A stretch of 64,000 nucleotides of DNA, taken from positions 1 to 64,000 of the forward strand of contig CAXXYG010000023.1 in the NCBI GenBank assembly GCA_963666575.2. The letters are read 5' to 3'. A program made the position numbers and the translations under genes. Shown here one piece after another: positions 26,424-34,930 of this stretch; the first letter of the stretch is position 1, and each line of letters opens with the position of its first letter. Origin of the DNA: JABMQB01 sp963666575 (GTDB lineage Bacteria; Bacteroidota; Bacteroidia; Bacteroidales; Prolixibacteraceae). Under the pieces are notes generated by a model that ran no database searches, was not told the DNA's origin, and saw only the letters and a program-made list of their open reading frames with translations.

Positions 26424-26936
26424 ATGGAAGCAAAAAAATACATGAATCCATATCTTGGCGGAGCCCTTTTGGGTTTGGTGCTGATATTTGCTTTTTGGGT
26501 TTCAGGGCGGGGGCTTGGTGCCAGTGGTGCAGCTAAAAGTGTCATCATTTTGGGCGTAAAAACTATTGCCCCGTCACATGTCGAAAACACAGCTTATTAC
26601 AGCGATTATATGAAGTCTCATCCGAAACCAATGCATTCATGGCTGGTATACGAAATTTTGGGTGTTTTGGTTGGAGGTTTTTTGTCGGGGGCATTAGGTG
26701 GCCGTTTAAAGTTTAAAATTGAAAAAGGTCCTAACACAACAAACAAAACGCGCATAATTTTTGCCGTTATTGGTGGAATTTTATTTGGCTTTGGTTCGCA
26801 ATTAGGAAGAGGCTGTACAAGTGGTTCTGCACTTACAGGAATGTCGGTGCTATCGGTTGGCGGTTTTGTTACCATGGTTGGTATTTTCGGAACTGCTTTT
26901 GCTTTGGCTTATTTTGCACGTAAACTTTGGCTTTAA
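26424..26936 (+). CDS. YeeE/YedE-family half-transporter (first of two)
   Basis: The start at 26424 (MEAKKYMNPYLGG) is chosen over an upstream TTG inside the previous gene. 170 residues with about four membrane helices, a periplasmic insertion after helix 1, and the signature GSQLGRGCTSGSALTG with C131. Family knowledge: single-chain YeeE/TsuA proteins of about 350 residues import thiosulfate through a path lined by conserved cysteines. Here the function is split into two adjacent half-size genes, this one and the next, 40 bases apart. They likely pair in the membrane to move a sulfur compound for the neighbouring enzymes. Confidence 0.85.
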   Translation: MEAKKYMNPYLGGALLGLVLIFAFWVSGRGLGASGAAKSVIILGVKTIAPSHVENTAYYSDYMKSHPKPMHSWLVYEILGVLVGGFLSGALGGRLKFKIEKGPNTTNKTRIIFAVIGGILFGFGSQLGRGCTSGSALTGMSVLSVGGFVTMVGIFGTAFALAYFARKLWL

Positions 26937-26976
26937 TTTAATCATACAGTTATTTACGCATTCAATTATTATTAAA

Positions 26977-27582
26977 ATGGGACCATTAATTGTAAACGAA
27001 ATAATATCAGAAAATGCCAACATGCTTATGGCATTTATCATTGGAATTGGATTTGGATTTATTCTTGAAGCCAATGGTTTTTCCTCAAGCCGACGCCTGG
27101 CAGGTATGTTTTATGGCTACGATACAACTGTTTTAAAAGTATTTTTTACGGCTGCAATTGTTGGAGCTGTGGGGTTACTTTTCTTAAGTCTTTTCGGACA
27201 AATCGATTTGAACTTTATTTATATTAATCCAACTTATTTGTACTCGGCATTAGGTGGAGGTGTAATTATGGGAGTTGGATTTATTTTAGGTGGATATTGC
27301 CCCGGAACTTCTTGTTCTGCCGTAGCAATTGGTAAAATTGATGCCATGGCATATGTTGCTGGAATTTTTATTGGAATATTTGCCTTTACAGAAGGATTTC
27401 CGCTTTGGGAAGAATTCTATTATGCTAAGAACCTTGGCACTCCTCTTATGAGTGATGTGTTAGGGACATCAAGAGGAGTATTTACAATTTTACTCGTACT
27501 TGTTGCTTTAGGAATGTTTTGGGTTGGTGAATGGGCTGAAAAGCGTTTCGCACGCGATGATTATACCATCAATCAAAAGTAG
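26977..27582 (+). CDS. YeeE/YedE-family half-transporter (second of two)
   Basis: 201 residues from the ATG at 26977; longer upstream starts would lie inside the first half gene. It has about five membrane helices, with the family motif GYCPGTSCSAVAIGK holding C108 and C113, and an earlier Gly-rich GFGFILEANGFSSSRRLAG. It is the counterpart of the preceding half-transporter, and the two together contain the cysteine motifs of one YeeE unit. The C-terminal tail is charged and cytoplasmic. Its place between NrfD and a rhodanese-fold gene supports sulfur-compound transport. Confidence 0.85.
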   Translation: MGPLIVNEIISENANMLMAFIIGIGFGFILEANGFSSSRRLAGMFYGYDTTVLKVFFTAAIVGAVGLLFLSLFGQIDLNFIYINPTYLYSALGGGVIMGVGFILGGYCPGTSCSAVAIGKIDAMAYVAGIFIGIFAFTEGFPLWEEFYYAKNLGTPLMSDVLGTSRGVFTILLVLVALGMFWVGEWAEKRFARDDYTINQK

Positions 27583-27626
27583 GATTTAAAAAAAGTTTCA
27601 ACATTAATTGAATTAAAAATTACATT

Positions 27627-28247
27627 ATGAAACCAAGGTTAGTTTTAGCATCTGTTATTATTCCTTTGGGGCTGATTATGGCCGCCGTTCCTGAAAATAC
27701 AACAAAACCCTATAAATTAACTGCTGAACAACTTCTCGAAGAAGTTAAAAGCGGGACTCAGTTTATACAGCCTGATGAAGTTGCCGATATGGTTATCAGC
27801 AAAGATCCTTCGCTGCAATTGATTGATGTGCGAAGCGCTGCTGAATTTGAAAAATTTAGTTTGCCTAATGCAATTAATATTCCTTTGGTTGATATTTTAA
27901 ATCCAGAATGGGATGATTACATTAATCAGGATGTTAAATTGAATGTTTTTTACTCAAACAGTAGCAACGATGCCAATCAAACATGGATGATTACGCGCCA
28001 GCTGGGTTTTCATAATAACTATGTATTGCAGGGAGGATTAAATTATTGGGTTGAAACAATTGTAAATCCTGAAAAACCGGGAGAGAGTAGCCCCAATGAA
28101 GAAATTGCCAAATATAATTTCAGGCAGGGTGCAGGAATGGCTTTAGGAGGTGAAGCAGTGACAACTGCTCCTACTTCAACTACATCTACTTCAAAACCAC
28201 CAATTAAAAAAAGGAAAAAGAAAAAAACTGTTCAAGGGGGATGTTAA
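27627..28247 (+). CDS. Exported rhodanese-fold protein lacking the catalytic cysteine
   Basis: 206 residues with an N-terminal signal peptide or anchor (residues 5-21). The rhodanese core has QLIDVRSAAEFEKFSLPNAI and the C-terminal LQGGLNYW that marks single-domain rhodaneses. The active-site loop reads VFYSNSSNDANQTW, so the catalytic cysteine is Ser110 and the usual CxxGxR loop is lost. A Thr/Ser linker, a Lys-rich tail (KPPIKKRKKKKTVQGGC) and a terminal Cys206, the only cysteine, end the protein. A scaffold or sulfur-binding role by the tail cysteine is speculation. It is the last gene of unit 2, with a terminator just downstream. Confidence 0.82.
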   Translation: MKPRLVLASVIIPLGLIMAAVPENTTKPYKLTAEQLLEEVKSGTQFIQPDEVADMVISKDPSLQLIDVRSAAEFEKFSLPNAINIPLVDILNPEWDDYINQDVKLNVFYSNSSNDANQTWMITRQLGFHNNYVLQGGLNYWVETIVNPEKPGESSPNEEIAKYNFRQGAGMALGGEAVTTAPTSTTSTSKPPIKKRKKKKTVQGGC

Positions 28248-28265
28248 TTATAAGGAAAGAAAATA

Positions 28266-28299
28266 AAAACCCGGGGAATTTAATTCTTCGGGTTTTTTT
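28266..28299 (+). terminator. Rho-independent terminator closing sulfur unit 2
   Basis: AAACCCG(GGGAAT) pairs with (ATTCTT)CGGGTTT across a short loop, about 13 bp with two wobbles, followed by seven T. Confidence 0.8.
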
Positions 28300-28366
28300 A
28301 TTTTGGTACGATTTTTATATCATAAGAACATAAAGTAAATTTAGAGAATAAATAAAAACAGCTTAT

Positions 28367-29530
28367 ATGTCCAAAATACTGGTAATTGATGATGAAAGAA
28401 GTATTAGAAATACTTTAAAAGATATTCTTGAGTATGAAAAATACGATGTTGATTTGGCTGAAGATGGAAATAAGGGGATTGAAAAGTTCAGGAATGCTGA
28501 GTATGATATTATTTTATGTGATATTAAAATGCCGGGGATTGATGGTATTGAGGTGTTGGAAAAATTAACTATTCTGAACCCTGATGTTCCGGTTGTTATG
28601 ATTTCAGGGCATGGAAATATCGATACTGCCGTTGAGTCATTAAAAAAAGGTGCTTACGATTACATAGAAAAACCCCTTGATTTAAATAGGTTGTTGGTTA
28701 CCATTCGGAATGCAACGGATAAATCGAATTTGGTAACTGAAACAAAAATTCTGAAAAAGAAGGTTAATAAAAAGTACGAAATAATTGGTGAATCGGCAGC
28801 AATCACAGCCATTGTTGATATGGCCGACCGGGTTGCAACTACCGATGCACGTGTATTAATTACAGGAGCAAATGGTAGCGGGAAAGAGTTAATAGCACGA
28901 CGAATTCACGATCAAAGCCACAGGTCATCGGGCCCATTTATAGAGGTTAATTGTGCTGCCATTCCATCTGAATTAATAGAAAGTGAGCTGTTTGGCCATG
29001 AAAAAGGAGCATTTACTTCGGCAGTAAAACAACGGAAAGGAAAATTTGAACAGGCCAATGGTGGTACCCTTTTCCTCGATGAAATAGGTGATATGAGTTT
29101 ATCGGCGCAGGCTAAAGTATTAAGGGCATTGCAGGAGTCAGTTATTAGCCGCGTTGGAGGCGATAAACATATTAAAGTAGATGTACGTGTGGTGGCAGCA
29201 ACCAATAAAGATTTATCGGCCGAAATTGATGGCAAACATTTTAGGGAAGATTTATACCACCGCCTGAGTGTGATATTAATTCATGTTCCAACTTTAAATG
29301 ACCGAATTGAAGACATTCCTTTACTGGCGAGCCATTTTGTGAAACAAATTTGTGGTGAGTACGGAATGCCCGAAAAAACATTTACAAAAGGAGCAATTAC
29401 TGAGCTTCAGAAAATAACATGGACAGGAAATATAAGAGAGTTCAGGAATGTTATTGAAAGGCTTATTATTCTTTGTGATAAAACAATTACCGAAAAAGAT
29501 GTGATTGCTTTTGCTGCACCTCTTAAATAA
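28367..29530 (+). CDS. NtrC-type sigma-54 response regulator without a DNA-binding domain
   Basis: 387 residues: a receiver domain (D8, D9, phospho-acceptor D52 in CDIKMPG, K102) and an AAA+ sigma-54 activation domain with Walker A GANGSGKE (167-174), GAFTSA loop (214-219; consensus GAFTGA), Walker B GGTLFLDEIG and the R-finger region ending TWTGNIREFRNVIERLI. The protein stops about 20 residues later, so the C-terminal Fis-type HTH is missing; the sequence after the stop does not encode it in another frame. Such regulators may act from solution without a specific enhancer, as described for FlgR-like proteins. No kinase gene is adjacent. It follows the sulfur unit after a terminator, so linkage to it is only positional. 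Confidence 0.88.
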   Translation: MSKILVIDDERSIRNTLKDILEYEKYDVDLAEDGNKGIEKFRNAEYDIILCDIKMPGIDGIEVLEKLTILNPDVPVVMISGHGNIDTAVESLKKGAYDYIEKPLDLNRLLVTIRNATDKSNLVTETKILKKKVNKKYEIIGESAAITAIVDMADRVATTDARVLITGANGSGKELIARRIHDQSHRSSGPFIEVNCAAIPSELIESELFGHEKGAFTSAVKQRKGKFEQANGGTLFLDEIGDMSLSAQAKVLRALQESVISRVGGDKHIKVDVRVVAATNKDLSAEIDGKHFREDLYHRLSVILIHVPTLNDRIEDIPLLASHFVKQICGEYGMPEKTFTKGAITELQKITWTGNIREFRNVIERLIILCDKTITEKDVIAFAAPLK

Positions 29531-29726
29531 ATAAAGATATCCTAAAACATCTGTTCCAATTTTTTGTTACATATTTTGTAACTGCAATTTTGGATATTTT
29601 CAATTTCGTAGAAACATAAAAAATATTAAACCTCTGGGAATTTAAGGCTTTTTTGTCGTGGTGTATATTTTTTCGTTCAAAAGAAAGAAAAAATTAAAGC
29701 TTGGTTTTCAGAGGTTTTTATTTTGA

Positions 29727-30476
29727 TTAAAAATCAATTTTTAGCAGGTATAATAGAATACTAAATAGGATGTAGGCCAGAATTATAACCGGAAGTGCCA
29801 ATACTTTTAGCACCACCAAAAGGATAATTGTAATACCCAGAAAAACATACCTGAACCAATTTCCTTTCCAGCGAATTCCTTTCATCTTAAAAGAAAACAT
29901 AGGAATATCTGAAACCATTAATCCTGAAATAACCACCGCCAGAAATACCAGGTTTTTTGTAGTAAAAAGGAGTTTTAATAATTCCTGATGGTCTTGAAAT
30001 TCAAGCATTAATCCGAATGAAGCCCAAAGAATAGCATTGGCAGGTATTGGCAATCCTTTAAAAGTATTGGTTTGATTTTCTGCGATATTAAATTTTGCCA
30101 ACCGGAGCGCTCCAAAAATCGGTATTAAAAATGCTGAAAAAAGTATAAGCCATTCGTACCACTTCCCTTCAATTGTTTGTATGGGCTGGTTGGTTTTGAA
30201 CAACGAATACTCAAGCAATGTAAATAAAATAAGCCCTGGGGCAATTCCAAATGAAATAACATCGGCCAGCGAATCAAGTTCTTTACCAAAAGTTGAAATC
30301 GCTCTTAGCGCCCGGGCAGCTATGCCATCTAAAAAATCGAAAACAGCGGCAATTAAAATAAATAAACCTGCCCAACCCAGTTGCCCGTCAATAGCAAATA
30401 CACAGGCTAATGACCCTGAAAATAAGCCCAAAGAAGTAATGAATGAAGGGATAGCTGATTTAATTTTATTCATCAT
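29727..30476 (-). CDS. pssA: CDP-diacylglycerol-serine O-phosphatidyltransferase
   Basis: A polytopic membrane enzyme with the CDP-alcohol phosphatidyltransferase motif DGxxARxxxxxxxxGxxxDxxxD, read in DGIAARAL, FGKELDSLAD. About eight membrane helices. The ATG at 30476 (MMNKIKSAIPSFIT) follows the psd stop by four bases; an earlier start would overlap psd. Function: makes phosphatidylserine from CDP-diacylglycerol and serine at the inner membrane. It is the last gene in a run cdsA-psd-pssA, the complete route from phosphatidate to phosphatidylethanolamine. Confidence 0.93.
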   Translation of the reverse strand: MMNKIKSAIPSFITSLGLFSGSLACVFAIDGQLGWAGLFILIAAVFDFLDGIAARALRAISTFGKELDSLADVISFGIAPGLILFTLLEYSLFKTNQPIQTIEGKWYEWLILFSAFLIPIFGALRLAKFNIAENQTNTFKGLPIPANAILWASFGLMLEFQDHQELLKLLFTTKNLVFLAVVISGLMVSDIPMFSFKMKGIRWKGNWFRYVFLGITIILLVVLKVLALPVIILAYILFSILLYLLKIDF

Positions 30477-30480
30477 TGAA

Positions 30481-31140
30481 TTATTTATCGAAAGTAGCGA
30501 TAACTGTTTTCCCACCTGTTACTTTTTCTTCCAGTTTCACTTCAATTTTATACGATGGAGGTAAAAACAGGTCAACACGTGAGCCAAAGCGAATAAAACC
30601 AAGGTGGTCATTCTGATTGACCTTTGCACCAGGTTTTTTGTATGTTACAATACGGCGTGCCAATGTCCCGGCAATTTGTCGCGCCAGCACTTCTTCACCG
30701 TTATCTAACTTAAAAACGGTTGAACAATGTTCGTTCTTTTCAGATGATTTTGGTAAAAATGCAGGCAGTTTTAAACCACTTACGTGGTTTTGATATACAA
30801 TCTCACTTTTTATTGGAACCCTGTTAATATGTACATTTAACGGCGACATAAAAACAGAAACCTGAATACGTTCGTCTTTAAAATACTCTTTTTCGTAAAC
30901 AGGTTTAATAATTACAACTTTGCCATCAGCTACCGATAAAATACCGTTGTCGGTAATTGCAATGTTTATATCGGGTTCTCTAAAAAACCAAAATACTAAA
31001 CCTGTAAGAACAACTAAAGCACCATAAATAAAATAAACAATTAGGTAATCGTTTAATAAAAAAAATGAAATTATTGCTAAAACTGCTATTACTAAAAGAC
31101 TTGGGGGGATTATTATTTTACCTTCCCTGTGAATTTTCAT
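30481..31140 (-). CDS. psd: Phosphatidylserine decarboxylase
   Basis: The start at 31140 (MKIHREGKIIIPPS) gives 219 residues, the short Psd type. N-terminal membrane helices (about 15-50) are followed by the catalytic domain FREPDINI, VSVFMSPLNVHINRVP and the C-terminal GFIRFGSRVDLFLP. The Gly-Ser of this last motif is the self-cleavage site where the serine becomes the pyruvoyl group. It converts phosphatidylserine to phosphatidylethanolamine. It lies ten bases after the cdsA stop and five before pssA. Confidence 0.93.
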   Translation of the reverse strand: MKIHREGKIIIPPSLLVIAVLAIISFFLLNDYLIVYFIYGALVVLTGLVFWFFREPDINIAITDNGILSVADGKVVIIKPVYEKEYFKDERIQVSVFMSPLNVHINRVPIKSEIVYQNHVSGLKLPAFLPKSSEKNEHCSTVFKLDNGEEVLARQIAGTLARRIVTYKKPGAKVNQNDHLGFIRFGSRVDLFLPPSYKIEVKLEEKVTGGKTVIATFDK

Positions 31141-31150
31141 TATAATATTT

Positions 31151-31975
31151 TTATTTACTGAATAATAAAAGCCATACAAAAATAAAAGGAATTGCAAACA
31201 AAAGGCTATCAAAGCGGTCTAAAAATCCACCGTGCCCTGGTAATACATTTCCAGTGTCCTTTAAATTCAGGCGCCTTTTTATAAGTGATTCAAACAAATC
31301 ACCAAAGGTTCCAAAGATTACTATTAAAAGCCCGATTACAATCCAGCTTAATATTTCAAGTTCCTGAATCCAAAGGGAATTTGTTATACTTATAATAAGA
31401 GCCATTGCTCCACCTCCGATGGCGCCTTCCCATGATTTTTTGGGAGATATACGTTCAAATAATTTTCGTTTTCCTAACCACATCCCAAATAAATATGCTC
31501 CTGAATCGTATGTCCAAAGAATTAAAAAAACACCCAACAATATCCATGGATAAAAATCGCCATTTTCCGGAAGACCCGGGAAAACAACAAAATTTAACAA
31601 ACTTATGGGAAGCGTAATGTAAAAAATCCCCATAAGGGTAATCGAAACGTTGGCAATTGGATTTTCTTTGTTTCGATACAATTCATAGATAAAAACCACA
31701 AAAAGCATCGGGAAAATCAAAAAGATGTAATTAATATTTAACCAACCATATGAATAGCCAAAAAGAGTTAGGAAAACAACAGATCCTAATAAAAGGCCAA
31801 CTTTTTTTGGGGATTGAAATCCTGCCTTTTTAATGATGGAATAAAATTCATTCAATAATAAATACTGAACAATTAAAAAAGCACCGGCAAAAATAAATGG
31901 GTGAAATATTAAGCTTGAGATTATTGCTGAAACAAAAACAAGCCCTGTTAGCGTTCGCTTTGTGAAATTATTCAA
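31151..31975 (-). CDS. cdsA: Phosphatidate cytidylyltransferase
   Basis: 274 residues with about eight membrane helices and the C-terminal CDS signature, seen as SPKKSWEGAIGGGAMA, then GTFGDLFESLIKRRLNLKDT and LPGHGGFLDRFDSL. It makes CDP-diacylglycerol from phosphatidate and CTP. The start overlaps the preceding DUF2007 stop by four bases, indicating one transcript with psd and pssA downstream. Confidence 0.95.
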   Translation of the reverse strand: MNNFTKRTLTGLVFVSAIISSLIFHPFIFAGAFLIVQYLLLNEFYSIIKKAGFQSPKKVGLLLGSVVFLTLFGYSYGWLNINYIFLIFPMLFVVFIYELYRNKENPIANVSITLMGIFYITLPISLLNFVVFPGLPENGDFYPWILLGVFLILWTYDSGAYLFGMWLGKRKLFERISPKKSWEGAIGGGAMALIISITNSLWIQELEILSWIVIGLLIVIFGTFGDLFESLIKRRLNLKDTGNVLPGHGGFLDRFDSLLFAIPFIFVWLLLFSK

Positions 31976-32178
31976 TTTTCCAGATCTTTTAAAAGTTCGA
32001 CGGCCTTTTCAATAAAAGGTTTGTCAACATAAATTTTAAACTCACCAAATATATTGTATGCAGAATCGTGTTGATTCAGAAGCACCGATTTAATATTATT
32101 TTCCTCAAGAATACTTTGAGCCATGGCAGCCTTGTATTCCTGATCGGTAGTAAATATTTCTTTCCAGCCTTTTTCCAT
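31972..32178 (-). CDS. DUF2007 small protein
   Basis: 68 residues matching the DUF2007 (putative signal-transducing) fold: WKEIFTTDQEYKAAMAQSIL, IKSVLLNQHDSAY and a C-terminal FIEKAVELLKDLEN. It is a beta-alpha-beta protein without catalytic residues, related to PII-like folds by family description. It sits between the LUD-domain gene and cdsA in one operon; its role is unknown. Confidence 0.8.
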   Translation of the reverse strand: MEKGWKEIFTTDQEYKAAMAQSILEENNIKSVLLNQHDSAYNIFGEFKIYVDKPFIEKAVELLKDLEN

Positions 32179-32205
32179 GGGTGCAAAAATAAGGAAATAA
32201 TATTA

Positions 32206-32829
32206 TTATCCTGAAATAAATACAAATAGTGACTGCGGTCCGTGTGCTCCCATTACTAAAGTTTTTTCAATATCGGCGGTACGGCTTGGCCCTGAGATAA
32301 TTGAGATCATAGAAGGAAAATTATTTTTATGCTTTTTTAGAACCATTTGATAAGCATTTTCGAGCGTATCGACAATTTGGTTCGATTTTGCAACGATAAT
32401 ATGGACTGGTGGGTACACAAAAATTGAGCGGTTACCCGATTGCGCAGACGAAACAATAACAGATCCGAGGTTAGCAGCCAGAAACTCACAACCAGTAATG
32501 GCTGCATCAATATTCTCAGGAAGATTAATGCAGCCATCAAAGGTTATATTATTTTCAGAAAGTTTCTTTTGAATTGCTGTCTCCTGGCAACATATATGCT
32601 GCCAGTTTTTATTCTTTATAAATAACCGAAGGTTTTTAAATAACTTTTCTTCATTACTAAAAACAGCAACTTCTCCTGATAATCGTTCAAGATTAATTTG
32701 AAATTGTTCAACTAATGACCCCAATTGTTCCTTATAAATTGGCAAATCGGGATCGGGCGCTACAGGCTGTTTTTTTTGAAGAGGCGAATGTGTTAACTTC
32801 TCCAGAATTTCCTGCCTGGCCGACTTCAT
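32206..32829 (-). CDS. LUD-domain protein (LutC/YkgG family)
   Basis: 207 residues with the LUD fold: a helical N-terminus, ITGCEFLAANLGSVIV and the C-terminal signature SGPSRTADIEKTLVMGAHGP. Family knowledge: LutC-type proteins support lactate oxidation with LutA and LutB, but those genes are absent here. In Bacteroidota the gene commonly sits beside ftsH, as here, one base after its stop, so its role may differ. No signal peptide. Confidence 0.88.
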   Translation of the reverse strand: MKSARQEILEKLTHSPLQKKQPVAPDPDLPIYKEQLGSLVEQFQINLERLSGEVAVFSNEEKLFKNLRLFIKNKNWQHICCQETAIQKKLSENNITFDGCINLPENIDAAITGCEFLAANLGSVIVSSAQSGNRSIFVYPPVHIIVAKSNQIVDTLENAYQMVLKKHKNNFPSMISIISGPSRTADIEKTLVMGAHGPQSLFVFISG

Positions 32830-32830
32830 T

Positions 32831-34921
32831 TTAAGCTAAACTTACTTCCGGGTCTTCACCGGCTCCGGCTTCTGACTTTAGGTTTTGTTCAGCAGCCTCA
32901 GCCTTTTTTTCTGCTGCTTTTTTTATTGCTTTTTTTGAGCTACTATCTTTTGCCAATTTTCTTTCACCCCAAGGCCTTTTTCCAAATATTTCTTCCAGGT
33001 CTTCACTAAAAATAACCTCTTTCTCGAGGAGTAATTTTCCAACTTTAGTGTGCCCTTCTTTATTTTCAGTTAATATTTTTCTAGCTCTTTCATACTGTGC
33101 ATCGATGATAATTTTCACTTCTTCATCAATAAGTTCGGCTGTTTTTTCACTATAAGGTTTTGTGAAACTGTAATCGCTTTGGCCCGATGAGTCGTAATAA
33201 CTAACATTACCTACTTTTTCACTCATTCCAAAAATGCTTACCATAGCATAAGCTTGTTTGGTAATTTTTTCAAGGTCGTTTTGAGCACCTGATGAGATTT
33301 TTCCAAAAACTAATTCTTCAGCTGCACGTCCGCCAAGTGCCGAGCACATTTCATCCAGTAACTGTTCTTTGGTTGTTATTGACCTTTCTTCGGGAAGGTA
33401 CCATGCAGCTCCTAATGCTTTTCCCCGCGGTACAATTGTTACTTTTACCAATGGGTGCGCATGTTCTAATAACCAGCTAATTGAAGCATGTCCTGCTTCG
33501 TGAAAGGCGATTGTTTCTTTTTCATCAACCGAAATAATTTTATTCTTTTTTTCAAGGCCTCCGATAATTCTGTCAACAGCATCCAGGAAATCTTGTTTTT
33601 CGATTGCTTCTTTGTCATGCCTGGCAGCAATCAGCGCTGATTCGTTACAAACATTTGCTATATCGGCACCTGAAAATCCGGGTGTTTGTTTGGCCAAAAA
33701 ATCGATTTTTACTTCGGCTGAAATTTTTAAAGGACGTATATGCACCTGGAAAATTTCTTTTCGTTCATTCAGATCAGGAAGTTCAACATGAATTTGCCTG
33801 TCGAATCTGCCAGCACGCATTAGTGCCCTGTCAAGGATATCTGCACGGTTGGTTGCTGCCAATATAATCACACCACTATTTGTGTCAAAGCCATCCATTT
33901 CGGTCAACAACTGGTTGAGGGTATTTTCTCTTTCGTCGTTAGAGCCCATATTTGGATTTTTACCCCTGGCACGGCCAATGGCATCAATTTCATCGATAAA
34001 AACAATACACGGCGATTTTTCTTTGGCTTGTTTAAACAAATCGCGCACACGTGATGCCCCAACTCCCACAAACATTTCAACAAAATCGGACCCCGACATT
34101 GAGAAGAAAGGCACATGTGCCTCTCCAGCTACTGCTTTAGCCAATAGTGTTTTTCCAGTTCCCGGAGGACCTACCAAAAGGGCTCCTTTGGGTATTTTTC
34201 CTCCCAGTTTTGTGAATTTTGTTGGATTCTTTAAGAATTCAACAATCTCTTCAACTTCTTGTTTTGCCTCAGCCAATCCGGCCACATCTTTAAAGTTGGT
34301 TGTTACAGTTGAGTCCTTATCAAATATTTTTGCCTGGGATTTTCCTACATTAAAAATTCCACCGGCACCACCGCCGCCTGATCCTTTACTCATACGTTTA
34401 AAAATCCACCACCATAATAAGATGATTAATACAAATGGCCCAATTGTCCAGAGTATTTCACTTGCCCAGTTGTGTTCTTTTTTGTATTCAGGATCTATGA
34501 TATCCTGAAAATCTTTCTGCGCTTCAAAAAGGTTACGTTCAAATGTTTCGACTGAACCAATTGTGAAAAAGAAATGAGGACCAACGGCCGCAGGTTTTGT
34601 AAATTTACCACTAAATTCGGCTTCAAATTTTTGAACCCTATCTGTTTTTAGGTATATCTCAGCCCTGTCGTCGTTAATAACAACAATACGGCTAATATCC
34701 TGACTCGCGAGCATGGTTGTTTTGACCTTGTTCCAGTTAGTTTCCACCGGGCCACGGCTGCTGCTAAAGAAAAAATTAGCAATCAACAATACAACTGCTA
34801 TTAATCCGTAAAACCAATACGGATTAATTTTTGGTTTTTTACCATTATTTCCACCAAATCCTCCGAAGGGTGATTTAAAATTAGGTTGATTGTTTTTATC
34901 TTTATTATCTTGTTCTGCCAT
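32831..34921 (-). CDS. ftsH: ATP-dependent zinc metalloprotease FtsH
   Basis: 696 residues: an N-terminal membrane helix (about 35-53), a periplasmic domain, a second membrane helix (about 157-174), a Gly-rich linker, an AAA+ domain with Walker A GPPGTGKT (251-258), Walker B CIVFIDEIDAIG and the second region of homology, then a peptidase M41 domain with zinc site HEAGH (474-478). The C-terminus is a Lys/Ala/Glu-rich tail. It degrades membrane and regulatory proteins at the inner membrane. Gene order rsfS-ftsH-LUD-DUF2007-cdsA is a single run. Confidence 0.98.
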   Translation of the reverse strand: MAEQDNKDKNNQPNFKSPFGGFGGNNGKKPKINPYWFYGLIAVVLLIANFFFSSSRGPVETNWNKVKTTMLASQDISRIVVINDDRAEIYLKTDRVQKFEAEFSGKFTKPAAVGPHFFFTIGSVETFERNLFEAQKDFQDIIDPEYKKEHNWASEILWTIGPFVLIILLWWWIFKRMSKGSGGGGAGGIFNVGKSQAKIFDKDSTVTTNFKDVAGLAEAKQEVEEIVEFLKNPTKFTKLGGKIPKGALLVGPPGTGKTLLAKAVAGEAHVPFFSMSGSDFVEMFVGVGASRVRDLFKQAKEKSPCIVFIDEIDAIGRARGKNPNMGSNDERENTLNQLLTEMDGFDTNSGVIILAATNRADILDRALMRAGRFDRQIHVELPDLNERKEIFQVHIRPLKISAEVKIDFLAKQTPGFSGADIANVCNESALIAARHDKEAIEKQDFLDAVDRIIGGLEKKNKIISVDEKETIAFHEAGHASISWLLEHAHPLVKVTIVPRGKALGAAWYLPEERSITTKEQLLDEMCSALGGRAAEELVFGKISSGAQNDLEKITKQAYAMVSIFGMSEKVGNVSYYDSSGQSDYSFTKPYSEKTAELIDEEVKIIIDAQYERARKILTENKEGHTKVGKLLLEKEVIFSEDLEEIFGKRPWGERKLAKDSSSKKAIKKAAEKKAEAAEQNLKSEAGAGEDPEVSLA

Positions 34922-34930
34922 AATGTTTGT

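Noticed and set aside
19627..28247. Interpretation as a complete dissimilatory sulfite or Sox pathway
   Set aside because: No dsrAB, aprAB, sat, soxXYZAB or hdr-like genes are present; only peripheral sulfur-relay and Psr-type genes are seen.
33849..34508. 219-codon plus-strand ORF inside ftsH
   Set aside because: It lies wholly antisense to the AAA+ domain of ftsH and shows no known motif.
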